Positions 31,907-42,958 of a DNA stretch of 64,000 bases are shown piece after piece. Source of the DNA: Patella vulgata. Its lineage: Eukaryota; Mollusca; Gastropoda; Patellidae. The notes beneath the pieces are model-generated. The model made no database searches, was not told the DNA's origin, and saw nothing but the letters and a program-made list of their open reading frames with translations. Location of the stretch: positions 75,828,702-75,892,701 of the forward strand of contig NC_065881.2 in the NCBI RefSeq assembly GCF_932274485.2. The letters are read 5' to 3'. A program made the translations under genes and the position numbers. How positions within the stretch are numbered: position 1 is the stretch's first letter; the number at the start of each line of letters is the position of its first letter.

Positions 31907-32352
31907 TTAAAGATGCATTATGTGAGATTTAGATAAAGAGCTGGACGTTCTTGCTATAGATTAAAATAGATAATGAAACCATTCAACTCAGCGAAGTTAT
32001 GGGAGAGAGAAATGGGGTTTAACGTCCACTCGACACAACTAGGTCATTTTGGGACTAACATATGGTTTAATTTTATTTCAATAATTCACTTGCGCATAGG
32101 GGTCTTTAGCAGTGGGAGGAAACCGGACGAAGTTATGGGTGTTGGGCAGATTCGAGACTCAGCCTCACTTCTCCATTTTTTAATTAAATCATAAAATGGC
32201 GATCATACTTCAATCCAATTAAATCTCCGCCATCTGATGATCTAGAGAGTTGATTATAGGCTTGTTATGTTACTAAATGCCTAGATAATAGTTTATATAA
32301 CATTTGAAGCCAAAATAAAGACCTGCAATAGGCAGATTAAGATCTTAACATG
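31907..32352 (+). mobile_element. MITE-C interrupted by a SINE-B
   Basis: Begins ttaaagatgcattatg and ends around 'cttaacatgacgcacc'. A truncated SINE-B (32004-32127) lies inside, so the net length is about 310 bp. Confidence 0.8.
32004..32127 (-). mobile_element. SINE-B, 5'-truncated, inside MITE-C
   Basis: Reverse-strand 3' half ending at 'gtgggaggaaaccgg'. Perfect 12-bp target duplication 'cgaagttatggg' at 31992-32003 and 32128-32139, so the truncation happened at insertion. Confidence 0.92.
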
Positions 32353-34430
32353 ACGCACCTTGAACCAATGAAAACTTTTTTCATTTACCAGTATAAATTT
32401 TACTTCAAGTTTTTTTTAAAAAAGGAGGCCACAGGTGGTGTTAAGCCTATGGGACATGGGTTATACAGACTGGCAATGTTTTGCACAGCAATAAAGAGCA
32501 TTTGATATCTACATTAAAAAAGACATATTCAATATAACTTATGATATTCTCATTTAAGTTATTAATAGTACATTTTAATAACCCAAACCCTCTCCTAATT
32601 ATAAAAATTTGAATTCAATTATATGGTTCAATAGATATCAATGAAGTTGACACACGTGAATAATTATAATAAATGACCAATATTTAACAGCATTATGTTG
32701 ATAAATTTACGATCAATATACACGTTTGATAGCAATACACATCATACACAGTTATAAAGCAAATGTAATCATTCTCTGCTTATTTTTCCTGGAGAAGATT
32801 AAAGGAGAAAATAATATCTGGTTTAATGTGATATCAAGACAATAGAATAGATACATACTATCTAGATACTTTTTCCATTTGAACTATCCAGAATTAAATA
32901 AATTCTTTTTTAAATCATATAAATGAACATGTGACTTTTTTTCCTCAAATTTTTTTTTTTTTTTTTTTTAAAAATAAGCAGGGTGAGATGATTTATCCAT
33001 TCTTTAAATGTACACACCATACTGTGAACTTGATTACATATTTACAATATAATATATATATATATCTGATTATGATATCTTTTGATGATACAATGTAGAA
33101 GAGACATGTTTTCTGTTTCAATGAAATATTGCCACAAACCTATGCCATATTAAATGCCATGATTGATAATGTCTATTATTTACGATTTATGATTCTCTAA
33201 TCTCAACCATAGTTTGATTAAAAAAAAGACCTGACAGATCTAGTTATAATAGGTAAAAAATAGATAATGAAAAGGGAATATGTTGAAAATTTCAGTCAAA
33301 TTACTCCATTCTGAGTAACTTTATGGCCATTTGAAGAACAGCGTAGTCTCGATTGTCATTGCTACTATTGTTACAATAATAAACAAAGTCTGGATTATCT
33401 ATTTCTTAATTTAATTATTAACTGGTAATCGTGTTTAAATCTGTTGAAAATCCACACTATCCGATGATCTAGAGAGTTGACTATGGGCATGACATGTGAA
33501 TAAATGTCTAATTAATGATTTATATAACATATGAACCCAAACAAAAGGCAGATTTAGCTCTTACATAATGCAGCTTTAATGTTCCACTCTCAACCATGAA
33601 ACCACACTTAAATATTTAATATAATACCAAACTTAGCACAATAATAAGTACTGATAATAACTTAACATCTTGCCTGTTTGCTAGATATTTGAAGAATTTC
33701 CTTCAAGTTATTTAACACTGCCAAAATATACACTAGAGGCTCGAAATATTTTTGCATGAATAAACTGAATAAAATTCATTTAATCATAATATTGTTGGCC
33801 ACTACTAGGACCCAACTAGCAAAATTTTGAAAATGATGTCCTGTAAGTGAGTAACTTGTAATTCTAATATATCTACAAACAATTAACGTGTAGAAGATTT
33901 TGTGGCATGAACTCATGAAGTGAATAAAAATAGTGTATGTATTTAGGTTAAGTTATATGTTATGTACACACATAAAATATTTAATATTATACATTGTACA
34001 TACATTCAATATTATCCATAATATATGTTATAACAAGGATATTCATTAATATAATATATATATAATATACTGTATATTTATATTTACAAGTTTATATACC
34101 ACTATATTAAACATTTAACCAAACTACGACAAGGGCTGATTTCTTGTCCCCTTTTCAAGGCAATTTTTAAACAAGTTTTTATTAATTCGCAAGCTTTTAA
34201 CTTTTCCTTCATATTCTAAATTTTAACTTGTCAATTATTTTTGTAAGCTAAAACATGAAATTCAATTCAGTTTTCATTTCTCACAATTTGTATTATCCAA
34301 TTCTTTTAACGTCTAATGACGACAAAACCAAATCTGTTTTAACTGAACTGACAAAAGAAATTCAGCCCAAAGACAATCAAATTAATTAAACATAAGTCAT
34401 CTACTGTAACAACTCACAAGCAACAAACTT
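32353..34430. other. AT-rich sequence 3' of the ataxin-1 gene, with a MITE-C
   Basis: No coding signal; homopolymer T (32949-32968) and TA-rich runs. Holds one MITE-C (33225-33579). Minus-strand TGTANATA words, the Pumilio consensus, occur at 32506, 33039, 33870, 33961 and 34081. Confidence 0.45.
33225..33579 (+). mobile_element. MITE-C copy, left end lost
   Basis: 'aatagataatgaaaaggg', 'cagtcaaattactcca', 'tctcgattgtcattg', and right end 'ttacataatgcagctttaa' in family order. Confidence 0.8.
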
Positions 34431-34479
34431 AAAACATTCAACAATTATACTCAGTAATTACAAGACTGAAATGGACAAA

Positions 34480-34625
34480 ACCGTTCGTGAATAATATCAG
34501 ATCAAATCAGTGAATACAAGATTGAACAGTGAATACCAGACTGAATCTGTGAATACAAGATTAAACCAGTGGATACAACACTAAACCAATGAAAACAGGA
34601 CTGAACACGTGGATAACATGAGGTT
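34480..34625. repeat. Degenerate ~20-bp tandem repeat
   Basis: Variants of 'cagtgaatacaagattgaa' repeat about seven times with drifting sequence. The same 'cagtgaacacatg' theme returns at 36850-36985. Confidence 0.7.
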
Positions 34626-34925
34626 CAAGTGTATCAATCACCCATCAGTTAAATTACAAATTGAAGATTTTAACATATTCATTTTATCCACAAAGTAAAG
34701 AATCTAAATCTACCTGGAAATGAAACCTTATCAAAAATGATAATGGTCTGAAACCATATCCACAAAAATTTAAACTAAAAGATTTGAAGAATGTGACTAG
34801 GATTTTCACTCTCAACCAGTTAAACAATCTGATTAAAACATAGAACCTATTTCGTTTCGTTTTTTATAATTCAAAATTTCATTCGATTTGTTAGTCTCGG
34901 TCACCCAGAACCTCCTAGTCTTCAA

Positions 34926-35403
34926 CATACGGAGGGTCTGGGAAGGTTGTCAATATTTGACGTAAAGTCCATTGCCCATGCGTAACCGGGAGTTTGGTTT
35001 TTAATGTGGTTGATTATCCAGTCTCTTTAGCCAAGTCAAGTAAAAGTTGCACCCCTTCCCACAATAAATCCCATAATTCTTGCATTAATATAAACAAACA
35101 TGAATCATGATGACGAATTAGGATTAATTTTAAAAGCATAGATATGGCCCATGAAGAGAGAAATTTTACAATAAATAATTAAGAGTGTTAGATATTGAAT
35201 TCGCATCCAATCAATTGGATTTTTTGAAATGACATTCTTAAATTAATTTCATGGGCGTAAACATCTTGTTTTAAGAGGAGTTACCTCCCTTAGACATTGT
35301 TTATGATAATGTGAAAGACCGGATTATCTAGCCAATTTTTCTCAAATATTGACAACCTGTCCAGACTAATATTCGTAGAATATTTTTCTGGATGATAGAG
35401 ACT
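34926..35403 (+). repeat. Dispersed repeat, same family as 6549-6928
   Basis: Collinear with 6549-6928 and about 100 bp longer near its left end. It is framed by inverted 'tctgattaaaaca' and 'tgtattttaatcaga' sequences (34833 and 35700), suggesting a composite of two element families. Confidence 0.75.
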
Positions 35404-35418
35404 ATTGATTTGTCTATA

Positions 35419-35659
35419 CTACACTAGGATCTGGAAGAGTTGTTATATAACTTGTGTTCTGGATGGCGTGAGGGATTAGCCAATGAAACCATCTGTTACG
35501 GCGATTTCTTGGCATGTGATGCAAGGAACTGTGGGTAAACCACCAGAAATGTCAACGCTTATTGATTAATAAATGTCTGACGTCATAGGGCCATAAGTCC
35601 TTCGTACGACCTCTGACGCGACCTTTTACTACAACCAATCAGATCTTCATGTAGTGTAG
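35419..35659 (+). mobile_element. MITE-D copy
   Basis: 241 bp, termini ctacactaggatctg and the reverse of ctacactacatgaagatctg. Shares 'gagggattagccaatgaaac', 'ctgttacggcga' and 'ggaactgtgggtaaaccac' with the inverted copy at 38274. Confidence 0.82.
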
Positions 35660-35933
35660 ACCAGCGAAGTTATAAAAAAACGAGACGAAATACAGATCTG
35701 TATTTTAATCAGATAGCCAATTAAAAGGCTTCATACAAAAATTTTTTAGCTTAAGTTTTGGTGAACAAGGCCCCTGATGCTGGATGAACAGACAGTAATA
35801 ACAACATAACTAAGCACTTTGAAGACATTTGGCCTAAAAATAATCCCCCTAAAGATTTGACAGAAAATGTGACAAATGATTATATCTGTGAACACATTAT
35901 AATATAATCACTTACAATCACTTAGTGATTATG

Positions 35934-36620
35934 ATTCAACCATGAAAAACTTATTCAAACACATGCAGAATGCTTGAAACCAGAGTACTCATGCTTGAAC
36001 CATGGAAACATTATTCAACCATGTTGAATGCCTGAAACCAGAGTACTCATGCTTGAACCATGGAAACATTATTCAACCATGTAGAATGACTGAAACCAGA
36101 GTACTCATGCTTGAACCATGGAAACATTATTCAACCATGTAGAATGCCTCACACCAGTGTTCTCATGCTTGAACCATGGAAACCTTATTCAACCATGTAG
36201 AATGCCTGAAACCAGAGTACTCATGCTTGAACCATGGAAACATTATTCAACCATGTAGAATGCCTGAAACCAGAGTACTCATGCTTGAACCATGGAAACA
36301 TTATTCAACCATGTTGAATGCCTGAAACCAGAGTACTCATGCTTGAACCATGGAAACATTATTCAACCATGTTGAATGACTGAAACAAGAGTACTCATGC
36401 TTGAACCATGGAAACATTATTCAACCATGTTGAATGACTGAAACAAGAGTACTCATGCTTGAACCATGGAAACATTATTCAACCATGTTGAATGCCTGAA
36501 ACCAGAGTACTCATGCTTGAACCATGGAAACATTATTCAACCATGTAGAATGCCTGAAACCAGAGTACTCATGCTTGAACCATGGAACATTATTCAACCA
36601 TGTAGAACGTCAGAAACCAG
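35934..36620. repeat. 58-bp minisatellite, about 12 units
   Basis: Unit starts catgcttgaaccatggaaac and ends cagagtact. Unit starts at 35990, 36048, 36106, 36164 and so on every 58 bp to about 36570, with a diverged first unit from 35934. Units differ by a handful of substitutions; several neighbours are identical. It lies about 3 kb 3' of the ataxin-1 stop codon. Confidence 0.96.
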
Positions 36621-36699
36621 TTGAAGACACAATTACATCTGTACTCTTATGATTAATATATGAAACTGGCATGTGAACACATTTTAGAACCAGTATACA

Positions 36700-36985
36700 C
36701 ATGTTCAACCCAGAGAACACAGAAAGCACATGGTCAAAACAGAAAACACATGGTCAAAACAAGGAACACATGATTGATCTAGTGACCATTTCATTGAACA
36801 CAGTTGAATAAACTAATTCATGATTTAACAAGTTAAATATATATGATTGAACCAGAAACGGATGGAATCAGTGAACACATGATCAAATCAGTGAACACAT
36901 GGTTGAATAAGTGAACATATGATCAAATCATTGAACACATGATCAAATCAGTGAACACATGGTTGAACAAGTTATCTATAGTACA
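36700..36985. repeat. Degenerate ~20-bp repeat
   Basis: Units such as 'gatcaaatcagtgaacacat' and 'ggttgaataagtgaacatat' repeat from 36868 to 36975; 36700-36780 has 'cacatggtcaaaaca' twice. Related in wording to 34480-34625. Confidence 0.75.
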
Positions 36986-38273
36986 CTGGTAAATGAGCCA
37001 GTGGCAGTGAAAGATACGTTCAGTTCAGTCATTTCAAATTGAATAACCAGTAAATACACTTGAGGAAACCCCTGAAATACATTTTCAATAAAAAATTTAT
37101 ACAAGATAAAAATTCAAACACTGATAAACTATTCAACAGATACGGATAATATACTTTAAAATCATTTCTATTTAAATAAAACATTTAATTTCTCATTATA
37201 GATTCAGTTCATTTAACAATACTTATATTTCATTTTGTTGACTCTGGTTACAAATAGTTTTAAAATATCAAACTGAATGACTCAAAAAATAATTTTTTGT
37301 CAAAAAATATTAGCATGTTAAAATTTACCATCAGGATAAGGAATAATGTAACACTGATTTGCATCTGAGCTGCCATGTTTATCAGAGAAGTTGAAATTTA
37401 TGTCACCTTAATGCGTTATTCGTTTGCCATCAGTATAGATTTGAAAGAAGATTGACGATACAAATAAAATCTAAGTAAATTTTTGTTTAAAGTTTAGAAA
37501 TGAGATATTTGGATCATACCATTTCATTGTAACTGACATTTCATAACAGCCACCTCTGTTAAGTGGAGTTATTCCCCTTGCATTGTAAAAAATTGACTTT
37601 CAGCAACTTCATGATAATTTTCAGATAGATATTGTTTGAACACGCATGCATTTATGTTCCTTTATCAATGATGATAAATGTTTCTTTTACAATTAACAGT
37701 TTACAAATTTGTGACAATTCTTTTATTCAACAAATGGTTCAAGTATTCATGTCAACCAGTGAAGGTTTTTAAGCAGCGCAAAACACAAACATGTAATTGT
37801 AAATTACAATTGCGGAATGGAATGTCCATCATTGACTCGATAATCATATATATTTAAATTGTGATGTTTCTCTGTCTGAAGATGGATCTTGTCTATTCAC
37901 GCGGTTTGTGCTGCCTGAAATTTTCCTTAATTTACAAAAGTACAGGTCAAAGTTCATTTATTCATTAAATATTACTGAAAAATTGGATAGGTTTATCAAA
38001 TAGTGTGTACAAAATATTAATAACAATATTGCAATAAATACACCAGCAATTCATTTACATTCAATAAAGGCCTGTCTTATTCAAGAAAAATCATGGAACC
38101 CTTTTCCCCTGCAGCTCTATTTGACTTTGTGGACCCCCATCATTTTTTTTCAGATCCTTAAGGTGCCCAGGTTGAAAAACACTGCCTTAAATATGGCTTT
38201 TAAGTTTCAATCCATTCAATCTGATTAAAATACACATGAATATTTTGTTTTGTTTTTTTATACTTTCGATGGC
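36986..38273. other. No recognised feature
   Basis: AT-rich, non-coding; possibly ataxin-1 3' UTR. Minus-strand AATAAA words occur, for example near 37725 and 37956, but no transcript end can be assigned. Confidence 0.4.
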
Positions 38274-38485
38274 CTACACTACATAAAGATCTGACCGGTT
38301 GTAGTGGAAGGTCGTGTCAGGGTTCAGACATTGATCAATCAATCAGCGTTGATGTTTCTAGTGGTTTACCCACAGTTCCGTACACAGCATGCCAAAAACT
38401 CGCCGTAACAGACTGTTTCATTGGCTAATCCCTCACATCAATCAGAATGTGGGTTATATAACAACTCTCCCAGATCCTAGTGTAG
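38274..38485 (-). mobile_element. MITE-D copy, inverted relative to 35419
   Basis: 212 bp. Its reverse complement follows the 35419 copy through the whole length with a deletion in the 3' third. Termini ctacactac and ctagtgtag. Confidence 0.82.
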
Positions 38486-38720
38486 TACAGACAAGTAAAA
38501 CGAAATTTTGAATTATAAAAAACAAAACGAAATAGGATCTGTGTTTTAATCAGATTGCAATTCATTTTAGGAGATCTAATTTACATGGACATATATCCTG
38601 AATTGTTTCTTCAGTAATTTTTTGACCAGAAACTGGACGTCATCTCATCTTGTTCTTGGCGGCGATGCTCTTCCAACAAAGTCTAAAGCTCTGTCAATTC
38701 ATCAATCTGATTAAAATACC

Positions 38721-38906
38721 GGGCCCTTATTCACGAAAACTTAAACTAAGATACAATCGAAATTTTAAGAAATACTGCAATTCAATTGGCTGACCAGTAA
38801 AATCAATTTGCAAATATCCAATTTGCATATTGGTCAGCCAATCCAATTGCAGTATTTCTTAAAATTTCGATTGTATCTTAGTTTAAGTTTTCGTGAATAA
38901 GGGCCC
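38721..38906. mobile_element. Palindromic MITE (foldback) with GGGCCC ends
   Basis: 186 bp. Left arm 'gggcccttattcacgaaaac' pairs with right arm 'gttttcgtgaataagggccc'; inner arms 'aagatacaatcgaaatttta' pair equally well. Arms of about 80 bp leave a short loop near 38805. A relative is at 57277-57419. Confidence 0.93.
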
Positions 38907-39681
38907 CGATCTATATTTCAGATCTGTGTTCTAATCAGATTGTCAATTCATATACAATCAAAATGAGTTTTGGTATGCTTGTTCCTTGCAAAATTATGCA
39001 TTGATTAGCGGAATTCGAATTTTGATTTGACATTGCAATTTTAAGATAGCTGAGATGAAGTCATAGTTAGTTCCTGGTCCATAGTATGGTGGTACTTGTT
39101 ATAATCATTGAGGTACTAAAATCATACAAACGGCCTGAATGAAATGTGAGCTGGTTTTTATACTAATGTGAGAATCTATATTTTGGAATTTCCACACATC
39201 AAGTTGGATATCACAAGGGTTAGAGTTAGCGGATCTTTTCCCAAACTGACCTGAAAAAAGATAACATAAAAAAAAACAACCCCCAAAACGAATGATGGTC
39301 CTACATTCTTGTATATTAAGAATATTTCATGGCAACACAGAGGGTTTGAACTGTAAGATAACATTTCTAAATGGCTTTCAAAAATTAACAATGATAAAAA
39401 AGAAAAGTAATGGATTCCTTTTCTTTAGTAACTATAACTAATAACATTTATCACTGGGTTAATCTCTCCTACGTAAACATCGTCCAGTTTCTCGATATTC
39501 CACATCTTGTCATCACAATAAACCAAGCACTTTCTGAGAAAAAAATTTACTAAAAAAAAAACCAAACAAGACATTTCTCATCATCATCTTCTAATAAGAA
39601 ACAAAACTCAGCCATTTTTTCTCTCAACAGACGACGGTGTTCATATCTTACTAAGCGACTTTTAAAACTAAATATACTTTA
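38907..39681. other. Proximal 3' flank / probable 3' UTR of the ataxin-1 homologue
   Basis: Directly downstream (minus strand) of the stop codon at 39682-39684. Non-coding and AT-rich; no polyadenylation site can be assigned with confidence. Confidence 0.5.
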
Positions 39682-40080
39682 TCATTGTTTTCTTTCCATA
39701 TTCTGATTATCTTTTCGTTTGTTCGGATTAAATTCTAAATTCTCCAACGAATATGATCTCTGCTGATAAGATTCTTGACTCATTTCCGACGAACGAGACT
39801 GAGGTGTCACACTATGTCCTTCAGACCTTTGTGTTTCTGAAAATGGAAAATCTTGACTTTGACCTTGACGCGAGGTTGATGGGGACATTCGAGCTTGTTG
39901 TTGACTGATCTCCGCAGCTTTTAATGTAACGTCTTTATGAGTTAAAGATATACACACATCGTTTATTGTTAATTTCTGACAATCTAGTCCATAGCGCTGA
40001 GATGTACGAGCAGGACAACACGAAGACCAACCCTGGCCAAACACAAAAAATGGGTGCTCCAAGGTAGCTTCTACGGTCAC
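39682..40080 (-). CDS. ATXN1: Ataxin-1 homologue, last coding exon (C-terminal half of AXH domain and tail)
   Basis: Acceptor cttttcag/GTGACC at 40080, in phase with the donor at 53656. Encodes 132 residues and a TGA stop. It opens with VTVEATLEHPFFVFGQGWSS and continues CCPARTSQRYGL, KLTINDVCISL, the second half of the AXH domain; FFVFGQGWSSCCP is nearly identical to vertebrate ATXN1. The AXH fold mediates RNA binding, dimerisation and binding to the repressor Capicua in known family members. The tail is Ser/Gln-rich, then QQRSYSLENLEF, then a basic KRK stretch that may serve as a nuclear signal. RSYS resembles a 14-3-3 RSxS site, in the place where human ataxin-1 has KRRWS; the Trp of the vertebrate motif is absent. 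Confidence 0.95.
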   Translation of the reverse strand: MTVEATLEHPFFVFGQGWSSCCPARTSQRYGLDCQKLTINDVCISLTHKDVTLKAAEISQQQARMSPSTSRQGQSQDFPFSETQRSEGHSVTPQSRSSEMSQESYQQRSYSLENLEFNPNKRKDNQNMERKQ

Positions 40081-40196
40081 CTGAAAAGAGATGAAAAAAT
40101 TATAAGATCAGGGTTTATTATAATTGTCTTAAGAATGATCACAAGTTTGCCTGGACAGTTTTTAATTTTATACCAGCCAGGAATTAAGATCACATT

Positions 40197-40472
40197 GTCA
40201 GGTACGAATTCAAGCTTTTTCAGGTACCATCATAAACATTGTCAGGCACAAATTCAAGCTTTGTCAGGTACAATCAGAAACAATGTGAGGCACGAATTCA
40301 AGCTTTGTCCGGCACGAATTCAAGTTTTGTCGGGTACCATCAGAAACACGATTTCAAGCTTTGTCAGGAACCATCAGAAAAAATGTCAGGTATGAATTCA
40401 AGCTTTGACAGCTACCATCAGAAATATTGTCAGGCACAAATTCAAGCTTTGTCAGGCACAATCCCTCGGATG
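40197..40472. repeat. 44-bp tandem repeat in the AXH-splitting intron
   Basis: About six units of 44 bp, each with 'gtcaggcacgaattcaagct' and 'caggtaccatcagaaaca', themselves two diverged 22-bp halves. It lies about 120 bp from the acceptor of the last exon. Short open frames across it are repeat artefacts. Confidence 0.9.
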
Positions 40473-41243
40473 CCTGTCATTTTGTCTTTTAGTGCTAGCT
40501 CTTATTTACGTATTTTTATTAATACATCTCCGGCACAAAGTTAAAAATATCAGGTACATTATTTCCAAGCCTGCTCTACTATAGTTTCTCCACTTGATGG
40601 AAATACAGGTAGATAACATTGTATGGGGGGGGGGGGGGGGGGTACATCTGTTGTCACTTTCCATTTGTCAATCTCAGAGTGTGTACAGAACTTGATTTTA
40701 TATTTATTACAAATTAAAAACAGTCTTGAATTTGTTTAAATATACCAGTACATGTACTCCCCTTCTTTTTCATTATATTTACAGTAAATAAATATTCCTT
40801 TGAAAGTTAAAAACCCTCTAACACTACAGAAATCTAATCCTGTCTTATTCACCTCTCAGATATGGTTAAAGAAAAGTTAAAAATTAAGTTAAAGTTAAAA
40901 ATTCTACGATCAAATGTAAAATTGTTGGGCTAGGTCTAGCGAGTGATATTTCACATGGTATGTAGGCCGTCAGACAAAAATGCAAAAATATGGAGGCCAC
41001 CTGCAGACGGTTTAAAACAAGTTAACCAAGTACACTAACAATCTCCTCGTATCATAAAATCAATTCTATTTCTTCAACTTGAAGCCAAGAAAATATTGAA
41101 CCAATGAGCCAAGTATTTAATCAAGTACTTTAACTTCATTCATAAATCTGTCTTTATATATAATTTAACAGTCATTTATCTATCCACTGACTGTTAAAAA
41201 GAAACAATGTGTATATATTATCACTTCTGTAACTTTTTGATTA

Positions 41244-41249
<6 letters not shown>
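40473..41249. other. Intron sequence with an 18-base G run
   Basis: Non-coding. Uninterrupted G run at 40625-40642, then AT-rich sequence with no family I recognise. Confidence 0.6.
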
Positions 41250-41286
<37 letters not shown>

Positions 41287-41508
41287 GGGGTTTAACCTTC
41301 ACTTAACACAAACTAGAACATTTCGGGACTAACATATGGTTCAATTTTATTTTAATAGCTCGCTTGCGCATAGGGATCTTTAGCAGTGGCAGGAAACCAG
41401 AGGGCCCGGAAAGAACCCAAGAGGTTGGACAGACAACCCTTCTCAATGACAGACCTCATGATCTTAAGCGTAGACGTTAGATTATTTGACCACTCAACCC
41501 ACTGGTTG
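41250..41508 (-). mobile_element. SINE-B, near full length
   Basis: Reverse strand, long (GA)n tail from 41250, 'aaatggggtttaaccttcac', 'cgcttgcgcatagggatctt'. The head is degraded near 41500. A T-run (41763-41788) and unassigned sequence follow to 42057. Confidence 0.85.
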
Positions 41509-42057
41509 TAATGAAGTTACTACAGTAAATACAAATGAAATATAATATTCCTACTATATTACTTGAAAATAAAGATTCAATTCAACTAGATGTTTTAATA
41601 TTGATAACACCACATGTAATAATGGGGTAATAAATAATATATATAGAACGAAAAAAAACCACACAAACATTGATTAAATCTCTAATTCGGTTGATCTTAT
41701 GTGTTTATTTACTCTCTGTTGGCACTAGCTCCATTCAATTTAATTTTCATTTAGATATGTCTGTTTTTTTTTTTTTTTTTTTTTTTTTCCTGATTAAACT
41801 GTTCTCAAAACAAATCAATACTTCAAACAATTAACAATTTACTTTTCACCCCATACCGAGGGTTGTGGTCATTTTAAACATACATTACAAAACAGAGAAA
41901 AATTATACAGCCTTCATGTGGACAAAAATTCAAAAAGCTGTGTTCTGTTCTGAGTGCATAACAGTAAGAAATTGAAACTACAAGCATAACCCAAATAAAG
42001 CGACTGGGTCCAACACCTTGAATATGTCATGACATTGTATTCTTTTCTGACGTGAGT

Positions 42058-42461
42058 TTAAACATGCATTATGCAAGAGCTAAATCTGCCTATTTCAGGT
42101 CTTTCTTTAGGCCTGAAATGTTATCTAAATTATTAATTAGACATTAATTAACCTATCCAGGCCATAATCAACTCTAGATGGCTGCGCTAGCCTGCGATCT
42201 TTAGTGGATTGTAAGCCGATTTACTGCATAACTTTCCTTCTCATTAAACGATTAAATGGATAATCGAGATTATGCTGTTTATCGTACTGACTTTAGTAAT
42301 GATGACCGAGGCTTATGGGAATTTCAGTCGCTTAGTTCTCGGTTCATAGTGGATCAATTTGAATGAAATTTTCACCAAATTGCCTTCTACCTTATATAGT
42401 TTTTAACTATTATAGTGAGAACTGCCAACTCGTAACCGAATCTCCCATAATGTATCTTTAA
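42058..42461 (-). mobile_element. MITE-C, full length, reverse orientation
   Basis: 404 bp from ttaaacatgcattatgc to cataatgtatctttaa: inverted termini, both starting or ending in TTAA. Forms a facing pair with the copy at 42959. Confidence 0.9.
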
Positions 42462-42463
42462 GG

Positions 42464-42790
42464 AAAATGAAATTGGGCTTAACGTCTTACATTCCGCAAA
42501 GGGTTCTTTTACGTGCACACCAACTTGAACACACCTCCCTCCAGCACCCCTAGCAAGGGGAAAACGAAAAAATGAAATGAAATGGGGTTTAACGCCATAC
42601 AGTGTGCTATAAGAGAAATTTTGCCTGGGCAGCGGCACTATAGCCCACTCTTATATCGAATTCAAACTGCCAAGGGATCTTTTACGTACATGCCAATGTA
42701 TACATGTTTTTTCGTCACATCCAAACGACTAGACAGCTGTCTTTGTCAGGCAAGGGGAAAACACTTTCACGACCAACACCGGGATAGAAA
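42464..42790 (-). mobile_element. Two SINE-A copies in tandem, both partial
   Basis: 42464-42566 keeps only tail, 'cttttacgtgcacaccaa' and 'gcaaggggaaaac'. 42573-42790 has tail, 'cagtgtgctata', 'ccaagggatcttttacgtac' and 'cgactagacagctgtctttg'. They lie between two facing MITE-C copies. Confidence 0.78.
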
Positions 42791-42958
42791 CTGGGATCTT
42801 TTGGTTAGTGTGCGAGCATGAGGCTCACTAAGACAACTCGTAACACTTCCTGACAGTCGTTTCTGAGTCTTAGTTCAAGTCAAAATTTGTAAGATTTATC
42901 CAGAACAAAACACTTTCCTGGTAATCTATCAATCCAACATAAATATTATAGAAAAAAA

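Noticed and set aside
35934-36620. CRISPR-like array
   Set aside because: Units repeat head to tail with no unique spacers, in an animal genome; it is a minisatellite.
40054-40544. Two overlapping plus-strand open frames rich in SSF and SGT
   Set aside because: They are produced by the 44-bp tandem repeat and lie antisense to an intron.
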